Shown piece by piece: positions 51,949 to 61,004 of a stretch of DNA of 64,000 nt (within the stretch, counting starts at the first letter, position 1; each line of letters starts with the position of its first letter). The notes below the pieces were generated by a model. It was not told the origin of the DNA, did no database searches, and saw only the letters and a program-made list of their open reading frames with translations. The translations under genes and the position numbers were made by a program. The stretch comes from Azospirillum canadense (GTDB lineage Bacteria; Pseudomonadota; Alphaproteobacteria; Azospirillales; Azospirillaceae): contig NZ_JAOQNG010000007.1 of the NCBI RefSeq assembly GCF_025961225.1, positions 508,501 through 572,500 on the forward strand. Reading direction: 5' to 3'.

Positions 51949-51965
51949 GATACCCATGGGGTATC
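51949..51965. promoter_or_regulatory. CatM/BenM-type activator site ATAC-N7-GTAT
   Basis: GATACCC-ATG-GGGTATC is a perfect 17-bp dyad holding ATAC-N7-GTAT, the recognition sequence of CatM and BenM in Acinetobacter. It lies between catB and the divergent LysR gene, 88 bp before catB and 73 bp before the regulator, as expected for muconate-responsive activation and autoregulation. Confidence 0.85.
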
Positions 51966-52037
51966 GCCCCTGACTCGGGCGTCGGTTTCCGACGGCCAGG
52001 GCGTCCGTCGTCGGGCGGCTGGAACGGGAGGTTTGCG

Positions 52038-52952
52038 TTGGAATTGCGTCACCTGCGCTACTTCCTTGCGGTCGCGAGCGAGCGGAACTTCACGCGGGCC
52101 GCCGAGCGGCTGCACATGGCGCAACCACCGCTGAGCCGCCAGATCCAGCAGCTGGAAGAGGAATTGGGGGTGCAGCTGATCGAGCGGGAAAGCCGTCCGC
52201 TGCGCCTGACCGAAGCTGGCCGGCTGATTTACGAGCAGGCGGTGCAGGTCCTGGAGCGTGTGGACGAAATCAAGGCGTTGGCGCGCCGTCTCCGCCATGC
52301 GGAGCACAGCCGTTTCACCATAGGTTTCGTGGCCTCGACCCTGTACGGCTGGCTGCCGGAGATGATCCGCCGCTACCGGTCCATCCGCCCGAACGTCGAG
52401 GTGGCGCTCCTCGAACTGACCACGGTCGAGCAGATCGCCGCGCTGAAGGAGGGCCGGATCGACGTCGGGTTCGGGCGCATTCCCCTGGAGGACGCTGCGG
52501 TCGCCCGGCATCTCCTGCGGTACGAGACGATCATCGCCGCCATCCCCTTCGGACACGCCCTGCTCGACCGGGAGGAGCCGCTGCGCCTTGACGATCTGAC
52601 GGCAGGGACGCTGGTGGTGTACCCAAAGTCACCGCGGCCGAGCTTCGCCGACCAGGTGCTCGCCCTGTACCGCGCCCGCGGGTTGAAGCCGGATGCCGTG
52701 CTTGAGGTGCGGGACGTTCAGACGGCGCTCGGCTTGGTCGCCGCCGACGTCGGCATCAGCCTGGTGACCGCGTCGGTGCAGCACCTGCGACGCGACAAGG
52801 TCGAATACCGGCCGCTCGACGAGCCGCAGGCTGTGTCGCCGCTGTTCATGAGTCATCGCGTGAACGACACGTCTCCGGAAATCGCGATCCTGCTCGACGC
52901 CATCGGCCACGTTTATCGGACCAACCACGTCGAAAACGAGCTTGGTGTCTGA
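52038..52952 (+). CDS. catR: LysR-type activator of the cat-ben operon (CatR/CatM/BenM)
   Basis: 304 residues, the length of CatM and BenM. It starts with TTG 52038 preceded by GGGAGG. The N-terminus MELRHLRYFLAVASERNFTRAA and HMAQPPLSRQIQQLE (split here) are typical of this group. The effector domain should bind cis,cis-muconate. Its stop codon lies within two bases of the start of an IS5-type remnant, so the last residues could have been changed by that insertion, though the length looks normal. Confidence 0.9.
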   Translation: MELRHLRYFLAVASERNFTRAAERLHMAQPPLSRQIQQLEEELGVQLIERESRPLRLTEAGRLIYEQAVQVLERVDEIKALARRLRHAEHSRFTIGFVASTLYGWLPEMIRRYRSIRPNVEVALLELTTVEQIAALKEGRIDVGFGRIPLEDAAVARHLLRYETIIAAIPFGHALLDREEPLRLDDLTAGTLVVYPKSPRPSFADQVLALYRARGLKPDAVLEVRDVQTALGLVAADVGISLVTASVQHLRRDKVEYRPLDEPQAVSPLFMSHRVNDTSPEIAILLDAIGHVYRTNHVENELGV

Positions 52953-52969
52953 GAGCATGTTTGTAGACG

Positions 52970-53128
52970 TCATGCACTGGGAGCCTGGGCGATCAGCCGC
53001 TTCAAGCGCCTGGAGAGGATCGAGATGAAGGCGATCTCGATGAAAGCGATGAGGTGCTCCTTCGTCCGCTCGACGATGGTGTTCAATCGACGGTAGCGCG
53101 TGATCCAGCTGAAGGAGCGCTCAATGGT
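52970..53128 (-). pseudogene. IS5-family transposase, C-terminal remnant
   Basis: Read on the minus strand the segment encodes TIERSFSWITRYRRLN, then TIVERTKEHLIAF, then SILSRRLKRLIAQ and a stop. This is the end of the DDE domain (the E-containing helix) of IS5-type transposases. The rest of the element is missing: a stop codon and unrelated sequence lie directly upstream at 53129-53131. GAGAGCATGTTTGTAGACG at 52951 may be the surviving IS end. Confidence 0.75.
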
Positions 53129-53261
53129 CTAATCACAAATGACAAGTTCTGCCTGACGCGCACAGGGCATCTTCAGCTGAGCTTGTCACACGTGCGGGGC
53201 GGCGGGTGGGAGGCGGTTGTGTCCTACCTCTGCGGTGAGGTCACTCACCAAGGAGGGAAGG

Positions 53262-53489
53262 ATGCGGCGGCAAAAGCGGTGTCCTTGGCGCGTTCGGCGC
53301 ACCGGTGTGTCGACGCCAACCAGTCAGCAGCGGTGGGACCGGGCCGATCAACTCCTTCTGCAGTGGGCGATGACCGCACCGGCGCCAACCCCGACGTGGG
53401 CGCCCCCGATCCGGCCGGAGGTGTGTCATGCGCGTAGCGATCTATGGTCGCGTCTCGACCAGCCACCAAGTCGACCACCAGACCATTGA
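53262..53489 (+). CDS. Small ORF upstream of and overlapping the serine recombinase gene
   Basis: 75 residues beginning at ATG 53262, just after AAGGAGGGAAGG, a very strong ribosome site. It contains QQRWDRADQLLLQWAM and overlaps the recombinase start by 62 bp, so translation may be coupled. I do not recognise the family. It looks like a small accessory gene of the recombinase-bearing element; low complexity in its C-terminal part keeps the call tentative. Confidence 0.45.
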   Translation: MRRQKRCPWRVRRTGVSTPTSQQRWDRADQLLLQWAMTAPAPTPTWAPPIRPEVCHARSDLWSRLDQPPSRPPDH

Positions 53490-54852
53490 GCAGCAATTCG
53501 AGCGCCTGACCGCGCATGTGCACGCACACACGGCCGAAGGCTGGGTGCTCGACCCGGGCCATGTCTTCCGCGACGATGGCTACAGCGGCGCCACGTTGGC
53601 GCGCCCGGGGCTCGACCGCCTGCGTGACGCCGTGAAGAGCCGCGAGTGTGACCGCGTGCTCGTCACCGCGCCGGACCGTCTGGCGCGCAACGACGTGCAC
53701 CAGATGGTGTTGCTGGAGGAATGGGCCCGGTTTGGCTGCATCGCCGAGTTTCTGGACCGGCCGATGAGCGATGACCCTCATGACCATCTGCTGCTGCAGA
53801 TCCGCGGGGCGGTGGCGGAGTACGAGCGGACGCTGATTGCCGAACGCATGCGCCGCGGCCGGCTGGCCAAGCTGCGCGCCGGTCTGCTGCTGCCATGGAC
53901 GTATCCGCCCTACGGCTATCGCCTGCACCCGGACCGGCCGCGCGACCCGCGTGGTGTTACCCTCGAGCCGGCCGAGGCCGCCGTCGTGGCCGAGCTGTTT
54001 GCCCTATACCGCGAGCCGGGCACCTCGCTGATGGACCTCGCCCGCCATCTCGATGCGCGCGGCGTCCCCACCCCCTCGGGCAAACCGTGCTGGTCCGGCC
54101 CGACGATCCGGGGGATTTTGTGCAACCCGACTTACACCGGGCAGGTTTATGCGCAACGCACGCGCTGCCGCCCACCCACGCACCGGCGCTCGGCGACGCA
54201 CCCCATCGGCCGGTCACACGACACGGCGGTGCCGCAACCCGCCGACACCTGGATCCCGGTCGGACCGGTCCCCGCCGTGGTCAGCCAAGCGCACTTCGAC
54301 GAGGTCCAGGCGAAGCTGGCCACCAACCGCTCCTTCGCGCGGCGGAACAACACCGCCCACCCGTACCTCTTGCGCGTGCTGGTGAGCTGCGGGCGCTGCG
54401 GCATGGCCTGCACGGCACGGGTGGCCAATGGCCGGACCTCCTACTATGTGTGCACCGGGAAGGGGCGAAGGACCAGCGCGTCCCGCGCGGCATGCTGCCC
54501 CGCTCGCTCTATCCCGGCTGACCAGCTCGACGAGGTGGTCTGGAACGATCTCTGCGCCTTGCTGAGGGAACCGGAACCGCTCGCCGCCGCGGTGGCACGC
54601 GCCCATGGCGGGGCGTGGCTGCCGCAGGAATTGCTCGCGCGTCGCGAGACGCTGCACCGCGCCCAGGCCCACCTCGGCCAGCAGCTCGAGCGGCTCACCG
54701 ACGCCTATCTACGGGCGGTCATTCCGCTCGATGAGTATGAGCGACGGCGGCGTGACCGGGAGCAGCAGATACAGGCCCTGGCTAGCCAGGAGGAGCTGCT
54801 GCGCAATGATGCCGCGCGCCAGCAGGATCGCGTCCCACCGCGTGGTGTCTGA
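53428..54852 (+). CDS. Large serine recombinase, C-terminus cut by IS256
   Basis: 474 residues as read, of which the last three come from the IS. The resolvase catalytic domain (residues 1-140) has IYGRVSTSHQ (nucleophile S10) and RLARN. The recombinase domain (about 160-260), zinc-ribbon (CGRCGMAC, later CC) and a coiled-coil (390-465, HLGQQLERLTDAYL) follow. Large serine recombinases are usually longer, so the missing tail means it may be inactive. Such enzymes integrate phages, ICEs or transposons. Confidence 0.8.
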   Translation: MRVAIYGRVSTSHQVDHQTIEQQFERLTAHVHAHTAEGWVLDPGHVFRDDGYSGATLARPGLDRLRDAVKSRECDRVLVTAPDRLARNDVHQMVLLEEWARFGCIAEFLDRPMSDDPHDHLLLQIRGAVAEYERTLIAERMRRGRLAKLRAGLLLPWTYPPYGYRLHPDRPRDPRGVTLEPAEAAVVAELFALYREPGTSLMDLARHLDARGVPTPSGKPCWSGPTIRGILCNPTYTGQVYAQRTRCRPPTHRRSATHPIGRSHDTAVPQPADTWIPVGPVPAVVSQAHFDEVQAKLATNRSFARRNNTAHPYLLRVLVSCGRCGMACTARVANGRTSYYVCTGKGRRTSASRAACCPARSIPADQLDEVVWNDLCALLREPEPLAAAVARAHGGAWLPQELLARRETLHRAQAHLGQQLERLTDAYLRAVIPLDEYERRRRDREQQIQALASQEELLRNDAARQQDRVPPRGV

Positions 54853-54854
54853 GG
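54841..54854 (+). repeat. IS256-family left terminal inverted repeat
   Basis: CGTGGTGTCTGAGG; it is also the sequence that supplies the stop codon of the truncated recombinase (TGA at 54850-54852). Confidence 0.85.
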
Positions 54855-54985
54855 CGTGAGGCTGGCCCGCCGGAGCGCTCCCCCATAGCTGGCGCAGGCG
54901 GGCCGGCCGTTCGGGAGCGGCGGTCACCGTGTTCTTCGGCTAAGTTGAGGTTGCTTAACGACCATCAACCAAGACGGAGACCACG

Positions 54986-56185
54986 ATGACCGAGGACAGG
55001 ATCGCTCTTCAGGAGCTGATTGGGAAGAGCGCCGATGCCGACTTTCTGCGCGAGATGGTCGGCTTCGCCGCCCAGCGCCTGATGGAGCTGGAGGTGGAGA
55101 GCCTGTGCGGCGCCGGGTATGGCGAACGCAGCGAGGACCGCCAGACCAAGCGCAACGGCTACCGGGAGCGGACCTGGGAGACGCGCGCCGGGGCCATCGA
55201 CCTGCGCATCCCCAAGCTGCGGCGCGGCTCCTACTTCCCGGCCTTCCTGGAGCCGCGCCGCACCGCGGAGAAGGCGCTAATCGCGGTGATTCAGGAGGCC
55301 TACGTGCAGGGCATCTCGACGCGCAACGTCGATGATCTGGTCAAGGCGATGGGCATGACCGGCATCTCCAAGAGCCAGGTCAGCCGCCTGTGCCAGGACA
55401 TCGACGAGCGCGTGCAGGCGTTCCTGAACCGGCCGCTGGAAGGCGACTGGCCCTTTGTGTGGCTGGATGCGACCTACGTGAAAGTGCGCCAGGACGGCCG
55501 CATCGTCTCGCTCGCCGCCATACTGGCCATCGGCGTCAACAGCGATGGCCGGCGCGAGGTGCTGGGGCTCGGCCTCGGGCTGTCGGAAGCCGAGACCTTC
55601 TGGACCGATTTCCTGCGCACCCTCACCCGCCGGGGCCTACGCGGCGTAAAGCTGGTGATCGCCGATGCGCATCTCGGGCTGAAGGCCGCCGCTTCCAAGG
55701 TGCTGGGCGCCACACTTCAACGCTGTCGTGTTCATTGCATGAGGAATCTCCTCGCCTGCGTCGGCAAGGCGCACCAGACGATGGTCGCGGCCACCATTCG
55801 CACCGCCTTTGCCCAGGAGACCGCTGAGGCGGCGCATGAGCAGTGGCGCCGGGTGGCCGACAGCCTGCGGCCGCGCTTTTCCAAGCTGGCGGCGCTGATG
55901 GACGAGGCGGAGTTCGACGTGCTGGCCTACATGAAGTACCCCAAGGACCTGCGCACCAAATTGCACAGCACGAATCCTCTGGAGCGGCTGAATGGCGAGA
56001 TCAAGCGGCGCACCAACGTCGTCGGCATCTTCCCTGGCGAAGGGGCGGTTGTGCGCCTCGTCGGCGCCTTGCTGCTGGAGCAGCATGATGAATGGGCGGT
56101 GGCCCGGCGCTACATGACCATGGAAAGCCTGGCCGAGCTGTGCCACCCTCACACCCCTGATCCGCTGTCCATCGCAGCGGAGTAG
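54986..56185 (+). CDS. IS256-family (Mutator-type) transposase
   Basis: 399 residues, full length. DDE residues are visible: D in VWLDATYVK, D in VIADAHLGL, and E in NPLERLNGEIKRR. TKRNGYRER and the CRVHCMRNLL motif are typical of the family. All motifs are intact, so the enzyme is probably active. The gene has its own ribosome site (GGAGACCACG). Confidence 0.92.
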   Translation: MTEDRIALQELIGKSADADFLREMVGFAAQRLMELEVESLCGAGYGERSEDRQTKRNGYRERTWETRAGAIDLRIPKLRRGSYFPAFLEPRRTAEKALIAVIQEAYVQGISTRNVDDLVKAMGMTGISKSQVSRLCQDIDERVQAFLNRPLEGDWPFVWLDATYVKVRQDGRIVSLAAILAIGVNSDGRREVLGLGLGLSEAETFWTDFLRTLTRRGLRGVKLVIADAHLGLKAAASKVLGATLQRCRVHCMRNLLACVGKAHQTMVAATIRTAFAQETAEAAHEQWRRVADSLRPRFSKLAALMDEAEFDVLAYMKYPKDLRTKLHSTNPLERLNGEIKRRTNVVGIFPGEGAVVRLVGALLLEQHDEWAVARRYMTMESLAELCHPHTPDPLSIAAE

Positions 56186-56195
56186 ACCGGCGGCC

Positions 56196-56654
56196 TCAAC
56201 CCGCCGAAGAGCACAGAGGCCCCCTCAGACACCACGCCTCGGGGCACGATCGATCCTCCGGCGTGAAGAGGATGGTCAGGTCGCGGCCGATGACCTCCTC
56301 GTCCGTCCAGCCAAAAATGTTCTGCGCACCAACGCTCCACCCGGAAATTTGGCCCTGCGGATCGGTGGTGATGATGGCGTACTCGGTGGCGCTCTCCAGA
56401 ATCGTACGCAACCGATCCTCGCTGGCCTGCAGCTTGGCGCGGCTCGCCTCCAATTCCGCGTTGGCCCGCCGGAGATCCTCGTTGAGCAACGCTATGGTTT
56501 GCAGGTCGGCGCTGCTTGCCTCCAAGTGCGCATGGCGCGCCGCGTCAACCTGAGTCATTTGTTCCGGCGAAGGCATGTCCTCGGCGACGTGTCGGATTGC
56601 CGCATCTTTGAGAGCGACGCGTCCTTCCAGCGTCTTCCCTTGTCCCTTCTGCAT
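56196..56654 (-). pseudogene. PAS-domain sensor protein truncated by IS256
   Basis: From ATG 56654, about 139 residues are genuine: a helical coiled-coil (LNEDLRRANAELEASRAKLQ) and the first half of a PAS domain (YAIITTDPQGQISGW, then LTILFTPEDR). The last dozen residues (WCLRGPLCSSAG) are read from the IS end. The rest, presumably further PAS and a kinase or cyclase output domain, is lost. The remnant PAS resembles those of the kinase at 61005. Confidence 0.75.
56223..56236 (-). repeat. IS256-family right terminal inverted repeat
   Basis: Exact inverse of the left repeat at 54841-54854; it also forms the junction with the truncated PAS gene. Confidence 0.85.
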
Positions 56655-56940
56655 GGGTCCGATGCCTTTCCTCAGGTGCCAACCTGATCATGCCGTAACT
56701 GCTCCAGTGTGCCTCCGCGCGCGACGGCAGCGCAAGACGTGGCGGGTCTGTGGCGACGAGTCGCGGCGTCAGCATCGGTCACGTTACGATCCGAGACGAG
56801 GTCGGCGCGCAAACGTCAGAGCAAAGGCTGTCAATAGGCCGAATTATGGATGAGGTGAATGCGTCCGGCCGTCTGTGTCTCGCCAGAACCGGTTAATCTG
56901 CTAATGGCGAAGTGGCGTCTATCCGTTCTGCCTCAGCAAC

Positions 56941-59900
56941 TCAGTCCGGGAAACGTCTTGGTCCGTCTGGAAGCACGTGCGGCCCCGCGTCGATGGCGAC
57001 GCGCAGGGCTTCCGCCAGGGCCGTGACGTCGTATGGTTTTGCAAGATGGATGGCGTCCGGAATGGCTCCCGGCGTTGTTTCGCCAGTGGACAGGTCATAT
57101 CCCGACGCCAAGATCACCGGCAGTCCCGGACAGCGTCTGCGCATCGTGCAGGCCAGCTGGTCGCCCGAGAGCCCTGGCAGCGTGATGTCCGTCACCAGCG
57201 CATCGACGGGTTGCCCGTCGATCACGGACAGGGCTTCCTCGGCATCGCCAGCTTCGACCACGGTGTGCCCCAGGCTGCCCAGCATCTCCGCCGTGGTCAG
57301 GCGGATCAGCGCATCGTCCTCCACCAGGAGCACACGCAAGCCACGATCGCGGCCGTCTCTCCTTGCAGGCGTGGGGACCAATGCTGGCGTGGCCAAGGGA
57401 TCCTGGACCGCGGTCCGTTGCTGCCGATTGCGCAGGACGTGGCGCACTTTACGGGCCAGGGCCTCGCGCGTGTACGGTTTGCTCAGCAGCTCGACCCCGG
57501 CATCCAACCGCCCGGCGTGGACAATAGCGTTCTGCGTGTAGCCGGAGGTGAACAGCACCGCCAGGTGCGGCAGGCGCTCGCGCGCCTTGCGCGCCAGGTC
57601 CGGGCTGCGCAGCGGGCCGGGCATGACGACATCGGTGAACAGCAAGTCTACGGCCGCCCCGCTCTCCAGGATGGTGAGTGCGCTCTGCGCATCCTTGGCC
57701 TGCAGCACCCGGTAGCCGAGGTCGGCCAGCATCGCCACCACGGTGCCCCGCACCGCCTTGTCGTCCTCCACCACCAGCACCGCCTCGCTGCCGCCGCGCA
57801 CCGGGCCGGCCTCGACGATGCCAGTAACGTCCTCCTCCTGGTGCGTGCGCGGCAGGTACAGGCGGATGGTCGTCCCTTGCCCCACCTCGCTGTAGATTAT
57901 GATGTGCCCGCCAGACTGCTTGACGAAGCCATAGACCATGCTGAGCCCGAGGCCGGTGCCCTGCCCTTCGGGCTTGGTGCTGAAGAACGGCTCGAACACG
58001 CGCTCGACCACCTCCGGCGGCATGCCGCAGCCGGTGTCGAAGACCGCCAGCACGACGTACTGCCCCGGCTGCACGTCACCATGCCGCGCGGCGTACTCGT
58101 CGTCGAGCCAGGCGTTGCCGATCTCAATGGTCAGCGTGCCGTGCCCCTGCATGGCATCGCGCGCGTTGATCGCCAGGTTGAGCAGCGCGTTCTCCACCTG
58201 GACCGGGTCCACCATGGTGTTCCACAGCCCGCCGGCGGCGACCGTCTCGATCGCGATCTCCTCGCCAAGCGCACGGCGCAACATGTCGTCGAGGCCACGG
58301 AGGAGCCGGCCGAGGTTGACGGCCCGGGGCTCCAGCGGCTGGCGACGGGCGAAGGCGAGCAGCGAGGCGGCCAGCTTGGCGCCGCGCGAGACGCCGCTCA
58401 GGGCGTTGCGCACGCGCTGTTCGGCGCGGTCATTCCCGGCGACGTCCCGGAGCAGGAGCTGCAGGTTGCCACCGATGACCTGCAGCAGGTTGTTGAAGTC
58501 GTGGGCCACGCCGCCGGTCAGCTGGCCGACCGCTTCCATCTTCTGCGCCTGCTGCAGGTGGGCCTCGGCTTGGCGGCGCACCGCCATTTCCTCAGCAACG
58601 CGCTCCTCCAGCCGCTCGTTCAACAGCCTGAGTTGCTCTTCGGCGGCCGCGCGCTGGGTGATCTCGCGGTGTGAGGCCTGGAACAGGCGGACGTTGTCGA
58701 TGGCCACAGCGGCCTGAGCCGACAGAGGTGCGAGGTTCGCCTCCGAGCGCTCCGTGAAGACGCCCGGTTTCGAATGACCGAAGAACAGACCGCCAAGCAC
58801 CTCGCCCGACCGCGATTTGACCGGCACTGCCAGGTAGCTGCGCACCGGCAAATGCCCTTTGGGCATGCCATGATAAGGGCTGTTGCGGCCGTACCGTGGG
58901 TCCTTCGTGATGTCGTCCGAGCGGACGATCCCTTCTCCGGCGAAGGTGGGACCGAACACCGCCGTATTGCGCGGCATGGGAAAGCCCGCAAAGGCCTGGC
59001 GCGGCACGCCCGACAGCGTATAAAGCGTGTAGGCTTCGCCGTCCTCGCGGAGGACATTGTAGAAGAACGCCCCGAACTCGGCGCCGGTGAGCGCCACGCC
59101 GCCGTCGGTCACCGTCTGCACGAGGCGTTCCAGGTCGAGTTCCGCGGCCATCGCCGCTCCGGTACGGTTGATGATTTCCAGGTCGTGCGTGCGCTGGCGC
59201 AGTTCCTCTTCCACCCGCTTGCGCTCGGTGATGTCGTAGACGACGCCCACCACGCGGAGCTTGTCATCGGTACCTTGACGCACCGACTCGCCGCGTCGCG
59301 CAATCCAGCGCTCCGCGCCGGTGTCCGGACGCCGTATGCGATACTCGACATAGCCGAGTCCATTGCTTGGCACCCGCCCCGGATGCAGCGTGGACAGACG
59401 TGGGCGGTCCTCCGGATGAATGAGCGCAACGCACTCTTCCAGCGGCACCAGGGGGTGCGGCGGGAGTCCCCACAGGCGGCAGAACTCTTCCGAGACGGCA
59501 AGGGAGCCATCGGCGCGCAGTTCGAAGGTGCCGATCTGTCCGGCGCGTTGAGCGACGAGCAGCCGCTCCTCACTGTCCCGCAGGGCCTCTTCGGCCCGCT
59601 TGGCCTCGGTGATGTCGCTGCCTTCGACGAAAATGCCCGTCACGTGCCCATCGGCGTCGCGGATCGGCTGGTAAACGAAGGTGACGAAGCGCGTCTCCAC
59701 AAGCCCGCCTGGGTCGCGCTGTATGATCAGCGGCTGGCCATGACCGACGAACGGCTCTCCGGATTGATAGACCCCATCCAGCAGTTCGTAGAAGCCCTGC
59801 CCCACAAGCACGGGCAGTGCTTCGCGGGCAGGCTTGCCGATGATGTCCTGGCGGCCGATCAGCTGGTGGTAGGCGTCATTGGCCAACTCGAAGACGTGTT

Positions 59901-60558
59901 CGGGTCCGCGCAGCACACACATGAAGCCCGGGGCTTGGCGAAACAATGCGCGCAGATGCTCGCCTTCGGCGGCAAGTCGGGCGTTGGCGGCGCGGAGCGC
60001 CGCTTCGGTGGCACGCAGCCGGCGGTCGCTGAGCACCGTATGGGTGGTCTCGGTGCAGGCGCAGAACATGCCCATGACCCGGCCGGTGTCATCGCGCAGT
60101 GGGCTGTAGGAGAAGGTGAAGTAGGTCTCCTCCGGATAGCCGTTGCGCTCCATCGTCAGCGCCAGGTTCTCGTGAAAGCTGGCTTCCCCGGCAAGCGCGC
60201 GGTCCACCAGCGGGCCGACATCGGGCCAGATGTCGGCCCACACCTCCGCGAACGGGCGGCCGAGCGCGGTCGGGTGCTTGGCGCCGAAGACCGGGCGGTA
60301 GCCGTCGTTGTAGAGAAAGGTGAGTTCGGGCCCCCACGCGACGAACATTGGAAAGCTCGACGTGAGCATGAGCCCGACCACGGTTCGCAGGGCCGCTGGC
60401 CAGCCCGCGGGCGGCCCCAGAGGCGAGGTGGTCCAGTCATGAGCGCGCATGCGCGCGCCCATCTCGCCACCACCCACAAGAAAAGCATGATCGGCGGCCA
60501 GATTGGGGAGACGGGCAGTCATTCCTGGGTGATCTCGTTCGAGACGGGTTTTGTCCAC
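56941..60558 (-). CDS. Hybrid sensor histidine kinase: PAS-PAS-PAS-GAF-HisKA-HATPase-REC-REC
   Basis: 1205 residues, no membrane segment, so a cytosolic sensor. Three PAS domains (about 40-175, 200-325, 330-460), a GAF domain (475-640), coiled-coil, HisKA with VAHDFNNLLQ (phospho-accepting His), HATPase (NLAINARDAM, GTGLGLSM), then two receiver domains with phospho-Asp in LLFTDVVMPG and ALVTDITLPG. The two receivers allow a phosphorelay. The start is GTG 60558; ATG 60522 is an alternative. The signal cannot be read; it is divergent from another hybrid kinase gene. Confidence 0.87.
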   Translation of the reverse strand: MDKTRLERDHPGMTARLPNLAADHAFLVGGGEMGARMRAHDWTTSPLGPPAGWPAALRTVVGLMLTSSFPMFVAWGPELTFLYNDGYRPVFGAKHPTALGRPFAEVWADIWPDVGPLVDRALAGEASFHENLALTMERNGYPEETYFTFSYSPLRDDTGRVMGMFCACTETTHTVLSDRRLRATEAALRAANARLAAEGEHLRALFRQAPGFMCVLRGPEHVFELANDAYHQLIGRQDIIGKPAREALPVLVGQGFYELLDGVYQSGEPFVGHGQPLIIQRDPGGLVETRFVTFVYQPIRDADGHVTGIFVEGSDITEAKRAEEALRDSEERLLVAQRAGQIGTFELRADGSLAVSEEFCRLWGLPPHPLVPLEECVALIHPEDRPRLSTLHPGRVPSNGLGYVEYRIRRPDTGAERWIARRGESVRQGTDDKLRVVGVVYDITERKRVEEELRQRTHDLEIINRTGAAMAAELDLERLVQTVTDGGVALTGAEFGAFFYNVLREDGEAYTLYTLSGVPRQAFAGFPMPRNTAVFGPTFAGEGIVRSDDITKDPRYGRNSPYHGMPKGHLPVRSYLAVPVKSRSGEVLGGLFFGHSKPGVFTERSEANLAPLSAQAAVAIDNVRLFQASHREITQRAAAEEQLRLLNERLEERVAEEMAVRRQAEAHLQQAQKMEAVGQLTGGVAHDFNNLLQVIGGNLQLLLRDVAGNDRAEQRVRNALSGVSRGAKLAASLLAFARRQPLEPRAVNLGRLLRGLDDMLRRALGEEIAIETVAAGGLWNTMVDPVQVENALLNLAINARDAMQGHGTLTIEIGNAWLDDEYAARHGDVQPGQYVVLAVFDTGCGMPPEVVERVFEPFFSTKPEGQGTGLGLSMVYGFVKQSGGHIIIYSEVGQGTTIRLYLPRTHQEEDVTGIVEAGPVRGGSEAVLVVEDDKAVRGTVVAMLADLGYRVLQAKDAQSALTILESGAAVDLLFTDVVMPGPLRSPDLARKARERLPHLAVLFTSGYTQNAIVHAGRLDAGVELLSKPYTREALARKVRHVLRNRQQRTAVQDPLATPALVPTPARRDGRDRGLRVLLVEDDALIRLTTAEMLGSLGHTVVEAGDAEEALSVIDGQPVDALVTDITLPGLSGDQLACTMRRRCPGLPVILASGYDLSTGETTPGAIPDAIHLAKPYDVTALAEALRVAIDAGPHVLPDGPRRFPD

Positions 60559-61004
60559 CGCCCTAAGACCGGGATTGGCACGCGGTGCGGATGAGCGCTG
60601 CGCGGGGCCACCGTTGGTTCCACAAGGCGGCGGGATACGGGCAATGTGGAACTCCCGACAAAAGGCAAGGCCGTGATCATGACGCGAATATAGGGGCCAT
60701 TCGTTCTGTGAAACAACCGACAGCGGGCCTGCCTTTCTGGATAGCTCTCAACATTGCCAAAGGGCGGCGGCTCAGGCGAGGTGAAATTGAGCGAATGCCC
60801 TCACCGCATAGCAATTGTAAGGTGTGTGCCGGGAGGCAAACCGCCGCCGCTCTTCAAGCGTACGAGAGTTTGGTCTTTTATCAGTGTTCACAGGATGGCA
60901 TAAAAACGCGACCAATTGGATACAACCTCGGAGGGGTTTGTTACGACCGCGCCTGCGGCGCTATGAAACCCGACCCGACGTTCCTGAAGCTCTGCTGAGG
61001 TTCC
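60559..61004. other. 446-bp intergenic region between two divergent hybrid kinase genes
   Basis: No convincing gene is seen. The right half (60820-60985) is less GC-rich than the coding DNA around it and probably holds the promoter of the downstream kinase. No RNA gene was recognised. Confidence 0.4.

Larger units (their letters stand above)
54841..56236 (+). mobile_element. Complete IS256-family insertion sequence (about 1.4 kb)
   Basis: It is bounded by perfect 14-bp inverted repeats CGTGGTGTCTGAGG (54841-54854 and, inverted, 56223-56236) and holds one intact transposase gene. The flanking 8 bp differ on the two sides (TCCCACCG left, CCTCGGGG right), so there is no target duplication. Together with the truncated genes on both sides this means DNA next to the insertion was deleted or rearranged after it landed. 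Confidence 0.88.

Noticed and set aside
53054..53437. Plus-strand frame between the IS remnant and the recombinase
   Set aside because: Its first third is antisense to the IS5-type remnant, it crosses the junction and has no ribosome site.
53428..54852. Prophage integrase with attachment sites
   Set aside because: No phage genes and no repeated att-like core found in the window; the protein is also truncated.
60585..60998. 137-codon frame between the two kinase genes
   Set aside because: No ribosome site, mixed composition unlike neighbouring genes and no recognisable motif.
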